Shown here: positions 1 to 8,469 of the stretch, in pieces
Position numbering within the stretch: the first letter of the stretch is position 1
How the letters are laid out: each line of letters begins with the position of its first letter
Assembly (NCBI GenBank): GCA_029261435.1
Contig: JAJDBI010000053.1
Span: 1-19,127 of the forward strand
DNA from: Nitrospinaceae bacterium
GTDB lineage: Bacteria > Nitrospinota > Nitrospinia > Nitrospinales > VA-1
DNA: 19,127 bases
Reading direction: 5' to 3'
The notes under the pieces: model-generated
What the model was told of the DNA's origin: nothing
The model's database searches: none
The model's input: the letters and a program-made list of their open reading frames with translations, nothing else
Position numbers and translations under genes: made by a program

Positions 1-443
1 CTTGAAATATAGGTGACAGTTTGAACCGCTAATGGATTGAAAAGATGCATCGCAGCACATACTAAAGGCAAGTGCTTGAGTCGTTTGTGAGTGGGTTCTA
101 GAAGTAACAATTCTTTGACCAGGAAATACCAGACCAACCCAGTCAGAATATGAATAAGAATATTGAAGAGGTGATATCCAAATACGTCCAGGCCTCCGAT
201 ATTACGATTCACCGCGAAGGTTAGAAAAAGAACAGATCGGTTAAAAATATCTGTGATGCCAATGTTTTCTTGAAACGCATTCAAATGTTTAATATTAGGA
301 TTCTCTACAATGGCATGAGCATCATCATAAAGAAAAGGAGAGTGAAAAGTGCCCCAGAACGCAAGAATTCCCATACAGATAAGAATCAATATAGATCTCA
401 ACTGATACTCGATGGAGTCAATGCCTGTAGCTTTGAAGTTCAT
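1..443 (-). CDS. TMTC-like GT-C membrane glycosyltransferase, N-terminal part (cut by window edge)
   Basis: The reading frame begins at an ATG at 441-443 and stays open to the left edge, giving about 147 residues. It starts MNFKATGIDSIEYQLRSILI and enters a first membrane segment at about residues 16-32. An exposed Phe-Leu-Tyr-Asp-Asp motif follows, at the place where GT-C enzymes carry their catalytic acid. Further on, the segments GYHLFNILIHI and HLFNPLAVQTVTYIS match the neighbouring 455-2710 protein (GFHLINLALHI and SLHPLNTDSVSYIS). The two are therefore paralogues. The family transfers sugar from a polyprenyl-phosphate donor to protein or another acceptor in the membrane. The upstream gene stops only 11 bp before this start, so they are probably one operon. 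No clear Shine-Dalgarno sequence is visible; an in-frame Met at residue 24 is an alternative start. The acceptor and the C-terminus cannot be seen. Confidence 0.8.
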   Translation of the reverse strand, partial: MNFKATGIDSIEYQLRSILILICMGILAFWGTFHSPFLYDDAHAIVENPNIKHLNAFQENIGITDIFNRSVLFLTFAVNRNIGGLDVFGYHLFNILIHILTGLVWYFLVKELLLLEPTHKRLKHLPLVCAAMHLFNPLAVQTVTYIS

Positions 444-454
444 TGAGTCGTATT

Positions 455-2710
455 TTACGGGTTGGTTAAGTTTGCCATCATCTTATTTATCGCAGCGCTT
501 TGAGCTGGGTTTGGATTTAACACGCTCTTTAATTGTTCCAGGGCTTTTTCTTTCTGCCCAAGGTTGGCAAGGGCTTCTGCCAGATAGATCCTGGTATTCA
601 CATTATCAGGTTGAAGCGAAATAGATTTTTCAAGAAATGACTGGGCTTTTTTCCAATTTGATTGCCGGTTAAAATTGAAACCGATTTGTGCATAGGCAGA
701 AGGGTTGGGACCAGTAGCTTCAAGGAAAACGTTGAATTGCTGAGAGGACTCGTCCCATTTTTGCTGCATCTGATAAACTTTTGCCAGATTAAACAGTGCA
801 GGTTCGTGTCGACTGTTCAGCTTCAGGCAATGTTTAAAGGTGTTTTCTGCTGGCTCCAGTTTACCCGTCATCATATAGGCGGTTCCCAGATTGAAATGTG
901 CTGGCAATAAAGACGGGTCGACTTTAAGGGCGGCATCCCATTCAACTATCGCTTTTTCAATTTTTCCAGTTTTTGCATAAAGCTCCCCCAGATTTAATCT
1001 GGCCAAAGCAAAACCGGGACCGGAACTGGATATGTTCGTTTGGATAGCCCGCTCCAACAAAGACATGGCCTGATCGTACAACCCTTTTTGATTGTAAACA
1101 GAACTCAGTCCTATTTTGGATGAAAAATGTCCCGGTCTCAATGCCTGAGTTTTAAGGTATTCTTTTTCTGCTTCATCAAGTCGCCCCTGATCCAGATAAA
1201 CGCTGGCAAGGTTGTAGTGAGGTTCCACCAGTTCGGCCATGATTTTTAAAGAGCCGGGAGACTCTAATTTGCTCTCGCCACCTTTTCCCGTGACCTTGCT
1301 TCTTCTTGCAAGAAAACTTTCAGGATTCTGGATATTGTATTGACTGGCCACAAACCCAGGAATATTAGCCACACTCTTTTCAAAGTGATAACTGGCTCGG
1401 GCAAGAGCACCTTTTTCATAATAGGCTTTACCAGCATTGTTGTGAGGCCTTGGAGACAGAGGATTTTTCTTTGCAGAATCTTTCCATAAACTTAACTCGC
1501 TGATCCAGTCGGTATTTCTGGTTGCAGTCGTGGCTCCCAGCAAGATTAATAGAGCAATAAGCAATCGGAGTCTTAAGAGTGTGGGTAAATTTTTTATGCC
1601 GACCCCGGCAATTAGACTTAGGCCCAACGACATGGGTAGATACATACGGTGTTCAACGGCCAGATCATTTAGAGGGATAAAGCTGGAAGTTGGGGCTAGT
1701 GTTATAAAAAACCAGATTGCCCCGACTGTCACCCATACATTTCTCCATTTGAGAACAGCCAATATGATTGCAAGAATTATCAACCCTGAAAAGATGATAG
1801 TGGAGTCTGTCGTTGGTGAACTGAAGGAGAAACCGCTGTCCACATTCAGGTTGAATGGGAAGTAGAACAGCTTCAGATAATAAAATACGATGACTTTTAG
1901 CTGAACCATCAAATAAGGAATTCGTCCAAACAACTCGAATCCTTGATCGAGGGGCATGTAAATCCAGGGATCTCCAAAAAATAGTACCCCACAAGAAATA
2001 ATGGTCATCATGGTGAAACCAATAGCGACCGATCGACTACTCATCACTGCTTTGTGAAAACTGGGATATTGTTTGTGCCCGATAAAACCCCAATACCAGA
2101 CAGCAAGCATGAATGGCAATGTCACTCCGATTAATTTTGAAGCCACAGACATATATATTCCTGACAAAACCAATAGAGAGAGAATTAGTTTTTTTGCAAG
2201 CGGGATTATTTTTTTTGGGCAGTACAAATTAAGAAAAATATAGAGCGTTAAAAGATAAAAAAATGTTGCCAGCAAAGAAGATCGTGAAGATATATAAGAT
2301 ACTGAATCAGTATTTAAAGGATGCAGTGAAAATAATAAGGCCGTCGTTAGAGGGAAAACCCAACCACATACATTTTGCAAATATCTTGCCCGCCAGATAG
2401 TAAAAAATATCAAAAGCGTTACCCCAATATGCAGAGCAAGGTTGATCAGGTGGAACCCGAAGACCTGATGGAGAGCCAGTTGGTTATTTAAAGCAAATGT
2501 CCAATACAGGATGGGACGGTTGCCAATTTGACCGGAGCCGGGATGATCGAAGAAGGCATTCGTATTTACCAGCCAATGACTTTTGATCAAGGGGATATCA
2601 TCAAACTGAAAAGAACCTTTCAGTGAATTGAAATAGACAAGCATGCTGATGAGGATCAGCAGAGTCACGCATCCCAATAAACTTTTAATTTTTGAAGGAA
2701 ATACAGGCAT
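455..2710 (-). CDS. TMTC-like membrane glycosyltransferase with C-terminal TPR repeats
   Basis: The 751-residue protein has two halves. Residues about 10-400 hold roughly ten hydrophobic segments. They include an FDD motif at 36-38 after the first segment, HPLNTD at 130-135, and a late loop with IPLNDLAVEHRMYLP near 345-359. This layout resembles the TMTC/DUF1736 branch of GT-C transferases, which use polyprenyl-phosphate sugars outside the cytoplasmic face. Residues about 421-745 contain about eight TPR units, such as AHFNLGTAYMMTGKLEPAE, with a 45-residue linker after the first. TPRs in this family usually present or select the protein acceptor. The start at 2710 sits just before the first membrane helix, but its ribosome binding site is weak. 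The gene is first in a minus-strand pair with a paralogue 11 bp downstream. O-glycosylation of exported protein is the likely role; the substrate is unknown. Confidence 0.8.
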   Translation of the reverse strand: MPVFPSKIKSLLGCVTLLILISMLVYFNSLKGSFQFDDIPLIKSHWLVNTNAFFDHPGSGQIGNRPILYWTFALNNQLALHQVFGFHLINLALHIGVTLLIFFTIWRARYLQNVCGWVFPLTTALLFSLHPLNTDSVSYISSRSSLLATFFYLLTLYIFLNLYCPKKIIPLAKKLILSLLVLSGIYMSVASKLIGVTLPFMLAVWYWGFIGHKQYPSFHKAVMSSRSVAIGFTMMTIISCGVLFFGDPWIYMPLDQGFELFGRIPYLMVQLKVIVFYYLKLFYFPFNLNVDSGFSFSSPTTDSTIIFSGLIILAIILAVLKWRNVWVTVGAIWFFITLAPTSSFIPLNDLAVEHRMYLPMSLGLSLIAGVGIKNLPTLLRLRLLIALLILLGATTATRNTDWISELSLWKDSAKKNPLSPRPHNNAGKAYYEKGALARASYHFEKSVANIPGFVASQYNIQNPESFLARRSKVTGKGGESKLESPGSLKIMAELVEPHYNLASVYLDQGRLDEAEKEYLKTQALRPGHFSSKIGLSSVYNQKGLYDQAMSLLERAIQTNISSSGPGFALARLNLGELYAKTGKIEKAIVEWDAALKVDPSLLPAHFNLGTAYMMTGKLEPAENTFKHCLKLNSRHEPALFNLAKVYQMQQKWDESSQQFNVFLEATGPNPSAYAQIGFNFNRQSNWKKAQSFLEKSISLQPDNVNTRIYLAEALANLGQKEKALEQLKSVLNPNPAQSAAINKMMANLTNP

Positions 2711-3002
2711 CAGGGTTTAAAAAATTTATTAAATGCAGGTCTCAAGTGTTCAATATTTTATTAAGGTGTAGAAGTTCGGGAAAACTCTTCCAACGTCCAC
2801 TGAGTATATAGTTTAACTCCTATATATAATTATCGTTTGAAATTGGTGCAATATTAAGAGGAACATTGACTAACAGCCCAAATATTAGCACTTTTCAAAA
2901 TCCCCCTAAAAGGGTAAAATAAAATCATACATAATTCAAATTCATGAACAATAAAGTGCAACCTTTGAAACTATATTATTGAATTAATAACGGGATCTCG
3001 AT
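2711..3002. other. Divergent intergenic region between glycosyltransferase and sigma-54 activator
   Basis: This 292-bp AT-rich stretch should hold promoters for both flanking genes. I looked for a sigma-54 promoter (GG and GC doublets ten bases apart, as in TGGCAC-N5-TTGC) and saw no convincing match. TATA-rich segments occur at about 2800-2835, but none pairs with a good -35 element. No tRNA, small ORF or terminator is evident. Confidence 0.4.
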
Positions 3003-4493
3003 ATGAAGCGAATTGGCAAAGAAACCAATATTCAGGCCTTACGAAAAATATCCAACCTTTTTACAACGACTTCTGTCGAAGTGGATGAGTTATTAGCCAT
3101 GGTTATGGATGCGGCCAAAGATATAGTAGGTGTTAAAAATGGTTCATTATTATTAGTTCAGGATGAAAAGACATTAAAACTGCAATTCTACCAGGCCTCG
3201 GGAGAAAATACGGGGCAATTGAAAGACATTGATTTACCGCCAGGTGTGGGAATTTCCGGGTCTGTAGCAAAAACCGGAGAAGCGATTATTTCCAATGATG
3301 TGACTACAGATCCCCGCTGGTATCAAGGTGTCAGTGAAAAAATGCGGACTCCTGTCCAGTCCATGGCCAGCTTTCCATTGATCATTGATAACAAAGTGAT
3401 CGGTGTTGTTCAGTTTTTGGATAAAGTGGATGGGTCCACCTTTGATAAAACCAATACTGAAGTTTTGGAGCGTTTTGCTAGTTTGATGGCAAAGTTTTTT
3501 CAGGTTTCGCAAACCAGAAACTTGTTGGGTCGGGAGTTTGGCAAGCTTAAAGAACAATATCTTCAACGATATACGATTGTGGGCGAAAGTGAACCCATTA
3601 AAAAATGTATTATGCTGGCCGAAAAGGTGGCCGACTCCAAAGCTACTGTTCTATTGAATGGTGAAAGCGGAACGGGAAAGGAACTGTTCGCCCACCTTAT
3701 TCATGACCGGAGCCAGAGGCAAAACAATCCTTTTGTGTCAGTCAGTTGTGGGGCTTTGCCGGCATCCATTCTAGAGCGCGAACTTTTTGGGCACGAGAAA
3801 GGTGCCTTCACGGGTGCAGACACGCAAAAAATAGGATTGTTTGAAGCTGCTCATACAGGCACGCTTTTCCTGGATGAAATCGGGGAGCTACCTATGGACA
3901 TGCAGGTAAAACTATTGCGGGTAATTCAGGAAGAAGCGTTCATGCGTCTGGGAGGCACTGAAACCATCAAAGTTGATGTCAGGTTGGTAACGGCGACCAA
4001 CCGGGATTTGGAAAAAGAAGTTCGAGAGGGAAATTTCCGCCAGGATCTGTATTATCGAATCAATGTTATCAAGATAACCTTGCCACCGCTTCGTGAAAAA
4101 CTGGGGGATATTTCTGATTTATTAACCTACTTTCTCAAGAAGCACAGTCCGGAAGGTCAGCCTGTCAAAAAGCCGGGCAAGGGTTTGGTCGCTCACCTTA
4201 GGAGTTATTCATGGCCGGGAAACATCCGGGAACTGGAGAACTCAGTTGAGCGAGCTATTGTACTAACAGACGAGGAAGAGCTAACTCCTGAAGCGTTTCC
4301 TTTTGAAATTTCTCAGGCGCCCATTGAACTCAACGTGGGATCTACCCTCAAGGAAGCCAGCGATTCTTTTCGTACAACCTTTATTTCCAATACCCTGAAA
4401 TCCACAGGGGGTAATCGGACTAAAGCCGCGCAGGTCCTGGGTGTACAGCGTTCCTACCTTTCCCGATTACTCAAGGAATTAGGAATTAATTGA
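3003..4493 (+). CDS. Sigma-54-dependent transcriptional activator (GAF-AAA+-Fis HTH)
   Basis: The 496-residue protein has the standard enhancer-binding architecture. A GAF sensor domain spans about residues 15-170 and includes the PxGxGISGxVAKTGE signature near 80-93. The AAA+ domain spans about 192-430, with Walker A GESGTGKE at 220-227, the sigma-54-contacting GAFTGA loop at 267-272, Walker B TLFLDE at 287-292, and SWPGNIREL at about 403-411. The C-terminal Fis-type helix-turn-helix is at about 450-496 (GGNRTKAAQVLGVQRSYLSRLL). An intact GAFTGA loop means it should activate RNA polymerase carrying sigma-54. GAF domains bind small ligands or nitric oxide in relatives; the ligand here is unknown. 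There is no receiver domain, so it is not a classical two-component regulator. It lies divergent from the glycosyltransferase pair, which makes them candidate targets, but no sigma-54 promoter was recognised there. Confidence 0.93.
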   Translation: MKRIGKETNIQALRKISNLFTTTSVEVDELLAMVMDAAKDIVGVKNGSLLLVQDEKTLKLQFYQASGENTGQLKDIDLPPGVGISGSVAKTGEAIISNDVTTDPRWYQGVSEKMRTPVQSMASFPLIIDNKVIGVVQFLDKVDGSTFDKTNTEVLERFASLMAKFFQVSQTRNLLGREFGKLKEQYLQRYTIVGESEPIKKCIMLAEKVADSKATVLLNGESGTGKELFAHLIHDRSQRQNNPFVSVSCGALPASILERELFGHEKGAFTGADTQKIGLFEAAHTGTLFLDEIGELPMDMQVKLLRVIQEEAFMRLGGTETIKVDVRLVTATNRDLEKEVREGNFRQDLYYRINVIKITLPPLREKLGDISDLLTYFLKKHSPEGQPVKKPGKGLVAHLRSYSWPGNIRELENSVERAIVLTDEEELTPEAFPFEISQAPIELNVGSTLKEASDSFRTTFISNTLKSTGGNRTKAAQVLGVQRSYLSRLLKELGIN

Positions 4494-4531
4494 GCAAAGC
4501 TTTCTAATCCTCTTCGATTAATCGGGAATTC

Positions 4532-4540
4532 TGCTAAACT
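4532..4540 (+). promoter_or_regulatory. Possible extended -10 promoter for folD
   Basis: TGC-TAAACT at 4532-4540 fits an extended -10 element, about 35 bp before the folD start. The -35 side (TTCGAT, about 16 bp upstream) is poor. It lies in the 81-bp gap after the activator gene, so folD may have its own promoter. A 10-bp palindrome CGATTAATCG at 4515-4524 lies in the spacer. Confidence 0.3.
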
Positions 4541-4574
4541 GCGGAAGCAATAATTAAATATATTAAGGATAATC

Positions 4575-5417
4575 ATGGTTCTGATTAACGGGAAAACAGT
4601 GTCGGCGGAAATCCGCAACCGCCTGATGCAGGAGACTGCGGAATTGAAAAACAAAACAGGTCGCATGCCGGGACTGGCTACAGTTCTGGTTGGAGAAGAT
4701 CCGGCTTCAGCCGTTTATGTACGCAACAAAAATAAAATTTGTGGTGAGGTCGGGTTTCAATCTTTCGGGCAAAACCTGCCTGCCGAAACTTCCGAGGCGC
4801 AATTATTAAATCTCATTAAACAACTGAACGAAAATGAAGAGGTGAACGGTATTCTTGTTCAATTACCGCTTCCCGATCACATTGATGAAGAAAAGGTTCT
4901 TTTATCCATTGACCCGGAAAAAGATGTGGACGGTTTTCATCCCATCAATGTTGGCAAGCTGGCCATTGGCAATGCTTTGCTCACCCCATGCACACCAACC
5001 GGAATCATTGCCTTGCTGGATTATTATGAGATTGAAATTGCCGGTAAGCACGCAGTGGTTTTAGGGCGGAGTAATATTGTTGGCAAGCCGGTGGCGCATT
5101 TATTATTACAGCGCCATGCTACAGTGACCATTTGTCATTCAAAAACCAAGAATCTGAAAGAAGTTACCCGTCAGGCTGATATATTAATCGCTGCGGTAGG
5201 CCGACCCCATTTTGTAGGCTCAGAGATGGTGAAGGAAGGCGCAGTGGTGATTGATGTGGGAATCAACCGCGTGGAAGGAAAACTAATAGGCGATGTCGAG
5301 TTTGACCCGGTCGCAGAAAAGGCCGCGTTCATCACTCCTGTTCCGGGTGGGGTGGGCCCCATGACCATTGCTCTGCTCATGGAAAATACGTTAAAAGCCT
5401 TTAAGACCACTCTGTAA
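4575..5417 (+). CDS. folD: Bifunctional methylenetetrahydrofolate dehydrogenase / methenyltetrahydrofolate cyclohydrolase
   Basis: FolD is a cytoplasmic enzyme that interconverts 5,10-methylene-THF, 5,10-methenyl-THF and 10-formyl-THF using NADP(H), supplying one-carbon units for purine and formyl-Met synthesis. The 280-residue length is typical. The N-terminal catalytic domain has YVRNKNKICGEVGF at 48-61, with Tyr48 and Lys54 as the active-site pair, NGILVQLPLPDHID at 91-104 and DVDGFHP at 117-123. The Rossmann domain has the nucleotide-binding VVLGRSNIVGKPVA at 161-174, and the protein ends with the family signature ITPVPGGVGPMT at 253-264. An AAGGA ribosome binding site precedes the ATG by about 7 bases. 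xseA begins 42 bp after the stop, so folD and xseA are probably cotranscribed. Confidence 0.97.
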   Translation: MVLINGKTVSAEIRNRLMQETAELKNKTGRMPGLATVLVGEDPASAVYVRNKNKICGEVGFQSFGQNLPAETSEAQLLNLIKQLNENEEVNGILVQLPLPDHIDEEKVLLSIDPEKDVDGFHPINVGKLAIGNALLTPCTPTGIIALLDYYEIEIAGKHAVVLGRSNIVGKPVAHLLLQRHATVTICHSKTKNLKEVTRQADILIAAVGRPHFVGSEMVKEGAVVIDVGINRVEGKLIGDVEFDPVAEKAAFITPVPGGVGPMTIALLMENTLKAFKTTL

Positions 5418-5459
5418 AAAGATAAGGCAAATAAAAACCATCCTGTTCTGAATATTTTT

Positions 5460-6890
5460 ATGATCCGCAAAAGGCAAAGCCGCCTTAGCAAATCTCAAAG
5501 TCCGCTCACACCTGCAAAGTCCGCTGAGACATCGAATCATCTTGAGGAGGATAATCCTTCCGGGCAACCGCAGGTCTACAGTGTCAGCGGACTGACTCGA
5601 GACATCCGTGCCATTATGGAAGCGGCGTTTGATTCGGTTTGGATAGAAGGAGAAATTTCCAATTTCAGAACCGTGGCTTCCGGTCACAGTTATTTTGTTT
5701 TGAAGGATGACAAGGCGCAGATTCGCTGTGTCCTGTTTAAAGGTCACCGGGCAGGAATAAAATTTCAACCAGCAGATGGTGATCAGGTTTTAATGTTTGG
5801 TCGTATCAGTATCTACGATGCTCGAGGAGAATATCAGGTCATTGCAGAGTCTCTGGAGCCCAGAGGTTTGGGGGCCCTGCAAAAAGCCTACGAGCAGTTG
5901 AAGGAAAAATTAGATAAAGAAGGTTTATTCAGTAAAGAAAATAAAAAACCTCTGCCCGTATTTCCCTGGAAAGTGGGTGTCGTCACCTCCTCTACCGGTG
6001 CCGCTGTAAGAGACATACTCAATATAATAAGAAGGAGAAACCCGAAAGTTTCGGTGTTGCTATGTCCTGCAAAAGTTCAAGGCGAAGGAGCGGCCGAAGA
6101 AATTGCCCGTGGTATTGAAGAGCTGGACCGAAGAGATGACATTGAAGTGATCATTGTTGGAAGAGGAGGAGGTTCTTTGGAAGATCTGTGGGCGTTTAAT
6201 GAAGTAGTGGTTGCGCGGGCTATATTTGCATCCCAAACTCCTGTTGTTTCTGCGGTAGGCCATGAAATAGATTTTACGATTGCAGATTTTGTAGCCGATC
6301 TGCGTGCACCCACCCCCTCGGCGGCAGCAGAACTAACAGTGCCCCTTCTTCAGGATACAGTTAAGGAAATTCGATCCCTGAACGAAGCGTTGGTGACAAC
6401 TCTGCAAAAGAAGCTGGAATATTACAGGGACCTGTTGAAAAGGTTGATGGACAGAAGGTTCTTCCACCAACCTAAAGAAATATTCAATCCGCAAGTTCAA
6501 CGTCTCGATGATTTTCATGCTCGACTGATTCGCGGACTAGAGCAAAGCCTGGTTTCTCATCAACAAAGATTGCAGGATAAAATTCACCGACTGTTTCAAG
6601 CCTCACCCGAAAAACATATTCAACATATGGAAGAAAACCGGATGATGCTGGAAAAAAGAATGCTGCATATCATCCAGTCTCAGATACGTTTTAAAAAAGG
6701 GCGTTTTGAAGGGATATTAAAAAACCTGAATGCTATCAACCCGCTGGCTATTTTAGAAAGAGGGTATAGCATTTGTTCGAAAGATGAGGAATCTTTAAAA
6801 AATACGGAAGGCATTAACCCGGGAGATAATATTAAAATAAGACTTTCCCGTGGAGGTCTGAACTGCAAAGTAGAAAAAATTATAGAGTAA
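5460..6890 (+). CDS. xseA: Exodeoxyribonuclease VII large subunit
   Basis: XseA is the catalytic subunit of exonuclease VII, which with several XseB subunits degrades single-stranded DNA from both ends in mismatch repair and DNA clean-up. The OB-fold domain begins at about residue 38 (VYSVSGLTRDIRAIME) and runs to about 138. The catalytic domain carries VGVVTSSTGAAVRDI at 172-186, VGRGGGSLEDLWAFNEE-type sequence from 233, VGHEIDFTIADFVADLRAPTPSAAAE at 266-291, and then a long coiled-coil region. The 476-residue length is slightly above the E. coli protein because of about 37 polar residues before the OB fold. No other ATG, GTG or TTG start was seen closer to the OB fold, so I keep this start although its ribosome binding site is weak. 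Its partner xseB follows after 158 bp. Confidence 0.96.
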   Translation: MIRKRQSRLSKSQSPLTPAKSAETSNHLEEDNPSGQPQVYSVSGLTRDIRAIMEAAFDSVWIEGEISNFRTVASGHSYFVLKDDKAQIRCVLFKGHRAGIKFQPADGDQVLMFGRISIYDARGEYQVIAESLEPRGLGALQKAYEQLKEKLDKEGLFSKENKKPLPVFPWKVGVVTSSTGAAVRDILNIIRRRNPKVSVLLCPAKVQGEGAAEEIARGIEELDRRDDIEVIIVGRGGGSLEDLWAFNEVVVARAIFASQTPVVSAVGHEIDFTIADFVADLRAPTPSAAAELTVPLLQDTVKEIRSLNEALVTTLQKKLEYYRDLLKRLMDRRFFHQPKEIFNPQVQRLDDFHARLIRGLEQSLVSHQQRLQDKIHRLFQASPEKHIQHMEENRMMLEKRMLHIIQSQIRFKKGRFEGILKNLNAINPLAILERGYSICSKDEESLKNTEGINPGDNIKIRLSRGGLNCKVEKIIE

Positions 6891-6991
6891 AGTCAGGATG
6901 ATTTTCATCGAATGTCTTTTGTGGATTGGGTTTTAATAATTTTCATTTGCGAATCAAATTTTTTTTAGATAAAAGTAAAAATTACAACTGA

Positions 6992-6997
6992 TATAAT
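6992..6997 (+). promoter_or_regulatory. Possible -10 element upstream of xseB
   Basis: A perfect TATAAT lies 51 bp before the xseB start in an AT-rich 158-bp gap. No good -35 sequence sits 16-18 bp upstream, so this is only a candidate. If real, xseB and tlyA could be transcribed separately from xseA. Confidence 0.25.
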
Positions 6998-7048
6998 TTT
7001 ACTTCCAGTTTATTATAAATATAAACTTAGTTTCATACGAGGCCGATT

Positions 7049-7288
7049 ATGGGTGAAATAAAATTTGAAAAAGCCATACAGCGGCTTGAAAAAATAGTCG
7101 ACGACTTGGAAACAGGAGAATTGGACATTGATAAATCCCTCGAAATTTTTGAGGAAGGTATTAAAATGTCGCGTGTTTGCTCAAAAAAATTGAGTGAAGC
7201 TGAAGCAAAAATAGAAAAGCTGACTCAAGATCAGAAAGGTGAACTGGTTGCGGAACTTTTTCCTGTCGAAGAAGAAAATGACAAATAA
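7049..7288 (+). CDS. xseB: Exodeoxyribonuclease VII small subunit
   Basis: The 79-residue protein matches XseB in length and pattern. It begins FEKAIQRLEKIVDDLETGEL at residues 6-25, then SLEIFEEGIKMSRVCSKKLSEAEAKIEKL (about 30-58), the two-helix hairpin that packs against the coiled coil of XseA. An acidic tail follows. It has no catalytic role of its own but is required for stable exonuclease VII. It follows xseA on the same strand, and its last 11 nt overlap the ATG of tlyA, so the tlyA start is probably coupled to xseB translation. Confidence 0.95.
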   Translation: MGEIKFEKAIQRLEKIVDDLETGELDIDKSLEIFEEGIKMSRVCSKKLSEAEAKIEKLTQDQKGELVAELFPVEEENDK

Positions 7289-8074
7289 GAATAAAAAAAT
7301 CCGACTCGATCAGTTGTTGGTAAAAAAAAACTCATCACGACAAGAGAAAAAGCCCGCGCCATCATTCTAGCGGGTAAAGTAAGAATAAAAGATGCTGTGG
7401 CAGATAAACCGGGCCGACTCGTGTCTGAAGATTGCCTTCCCGTCATTCTTGGTGACCCTCAACCATTTTCCAGCAGAGGTGGGTTCAAGCTGAAGCATGC
7501 CTTAAAAGAATTTCATGTATTACCTGCTGGAAAAACGGTTGTGGATGTGGGAGCCTCCACGGGAGGGTTTACCGATTGCCTGTTACAAAATGGCGCTGAA
7601 AAGGTATATGCCGTAGATGTAGGTTACGGGCAATTGGACTGGAAGCTTCGTAACGACCCCCGGGTCGTTTGCCGGGATAGAAAAAATGCCCGAACCTTAT
7701 CTAAAGAAGATATAGGGGAATTGTTAGACCTGGCTGTGATTGATGTATCGTTCATCTCGCTGAAGCTTGTCATCCCGCCTTTGTTGAAACTTCTTAAACC
7801 TGAAGGGCAGTTGGTTGCCCTGGTCAAACCTCAGTTTGAAGTTGGCAAAGATGAAGTGGAGAACCGTGGCATCATTAAAGATCCTGCCAAACATATTCGG
7901 GTCCTGCTCGAATTGAATCGTTTTGTTGAAGAAAAAGGGTGGGTGGTGATCGCTGTGACAGAATCCCCCATTACCGGCCAAAAAGGGAATCGGGAATTTT
8001 TAATTCACTGCGTTGATAGCCGCTATGGACAACCGGTTGAGGAAGAGACGCTCCGGTCAATTGTGCTGAATTAG
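7278..8074 (+). CDS. tlyA: TlyA-type rRNA 2'-O-methyltransferase, interrupted by a -1 frameshift
   Basis: TlyA-family proteins fuse an S4 RNA-binding domain to an RrmJ-like SAM methyltransferase and 2'-O-methylate rRNA cytidines; some are also called hemolysin A. The frame from ATG 7278 gives MTNKNKKIRLDQLLVKK, the start of the S4 domain, then meets TAG at 7368-7370. After the nine-A run at 7322-7330 the -1 frame continues the S4 domain (LITTREKARAIILAGKVRIK) and reads to the stop at 8074. Joined, the protein is 265 residues, normal for the family. The methyltransferase half shows SRGGFKL at 66-72, DVGASTGGFTDCLL at about 90-103, IDVSF at 155-159, LVKPQFE at 182-188 and GNRE at 237-240. These give a K71-D156-K184-E240 catalytic set, so the domain looks intact. 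A shorter start at 7397 would lose the S4 domain. Mutation, assembly error and slippage are all possible. Confidence 0.88.
7322..7331 (+). other. A9 slippery tract at the tlyA frameshift
   Basis: Nine A's followed by C read GTA AAA AAA AAC in the upstream tlyA frame. This contains the heptamer A-AAA-AAC in the correct phase for a -1 ribosomal slip, and the shift lands exactly in the downstream tlyA frame (next codon CTC). Runs of nine or more A's are also known sites of RNA polymerase slippage and of sequencing indels. I saw no obvious strong stem-loop directly downstream that would support programmed frameshifting. Confidence 0.7.
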
Positions 8075-8083
8075 TTCTACGCC

Positions 8084-8440
8084 TTACAGTTCGTCTTTAT
8101 AGACAGTAAAACAATCTGAAGGATAGACCAGGTGAGTGTCTCCCCACTGTTTGGATGACTTAGCGTCCCATTGAATTTCGTCTTCGAGGAGTTTCATACG
8201 CACACCGCCTGACCCGCCGTAAATGAGGAGAGCAACACCATCCCCGGATTCTTCTACCTTGCAGGCATAGGCCGGGCAGGGTGTATTGGAATCCGCATCC
8301 CATCCGGTGATCTGAACGGGTTGTTCTTCGCCATTTACCGGATATTTAATGCAATACAATTCCCGGGCAGGACTGATATCCCGAAAAATCATATTGAAGC
8401 TTTGTTCGGTATTGGAGTTGGAATCTACCTCGACAAACAC
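8084..8440 (-). CDS. Small acidic hypothetical protein (GTG start)
   Basis: I do not recognise this 118-residue protein. It is rich in Asp and Glu, lacks a signal peptide or membrane segment, and looks like a compact beta-rich domain, with segments such as REYL-like ELYCIKYPV near 27-35, GVALLIYGGSGGVRM near 68-82 and HLVYPSDCFTVY near 103-114. Four Cys residues are present without a clear metal-binding pattern. The start is GTG rather than ATG: no in-frame ATG occurs between it and the upstream TGA, and a GGAG Shine-Dalgarno at 8448-8451 lies seven bases before it. This good ribosome binding site is the main reason to believe the gene. It converges with tlyA, with only 9 bp between the stops. 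The function is unknown. Confidence 0.65.
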   Translation of the reverse strand: MFVEVDSNSNTEQSFNMIFRDISPARELYCIKYPVNGEEQPVQITGWDADSNTPCPAYACKVEESGDGVALLIYGGSGGVRMKLLEDEIQWDAKSSKQWGDTHLVYPSDCFTVYKDEL

Positions 8441-8469
8441 AGATTTTCTCCATTTAGGAATGAGTCATC

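Noticed and set aside
1530..1865. Plus-strand ORF of 111 residues
   Set aside because: It lies antisense inside the glycosyltransferase gene, which has clear membrane and motif evidence; the antisense translation shows no recognisable domain.
2711..3002. Sigma-54 promoter for the glycosyltransferases
   Set aside because: No properly spaced GG and GC doublets in a TGGCAC/TTGC context were found on either strand.
7397..8074. A shorter 225-residue tlyA starting at 7397
   Set aside because: It would drop the S4 domain, and the sequence just upstream encodes that domain in the same frame as far back as the A9 run. The start is better placed at 7278 with a frameshift.
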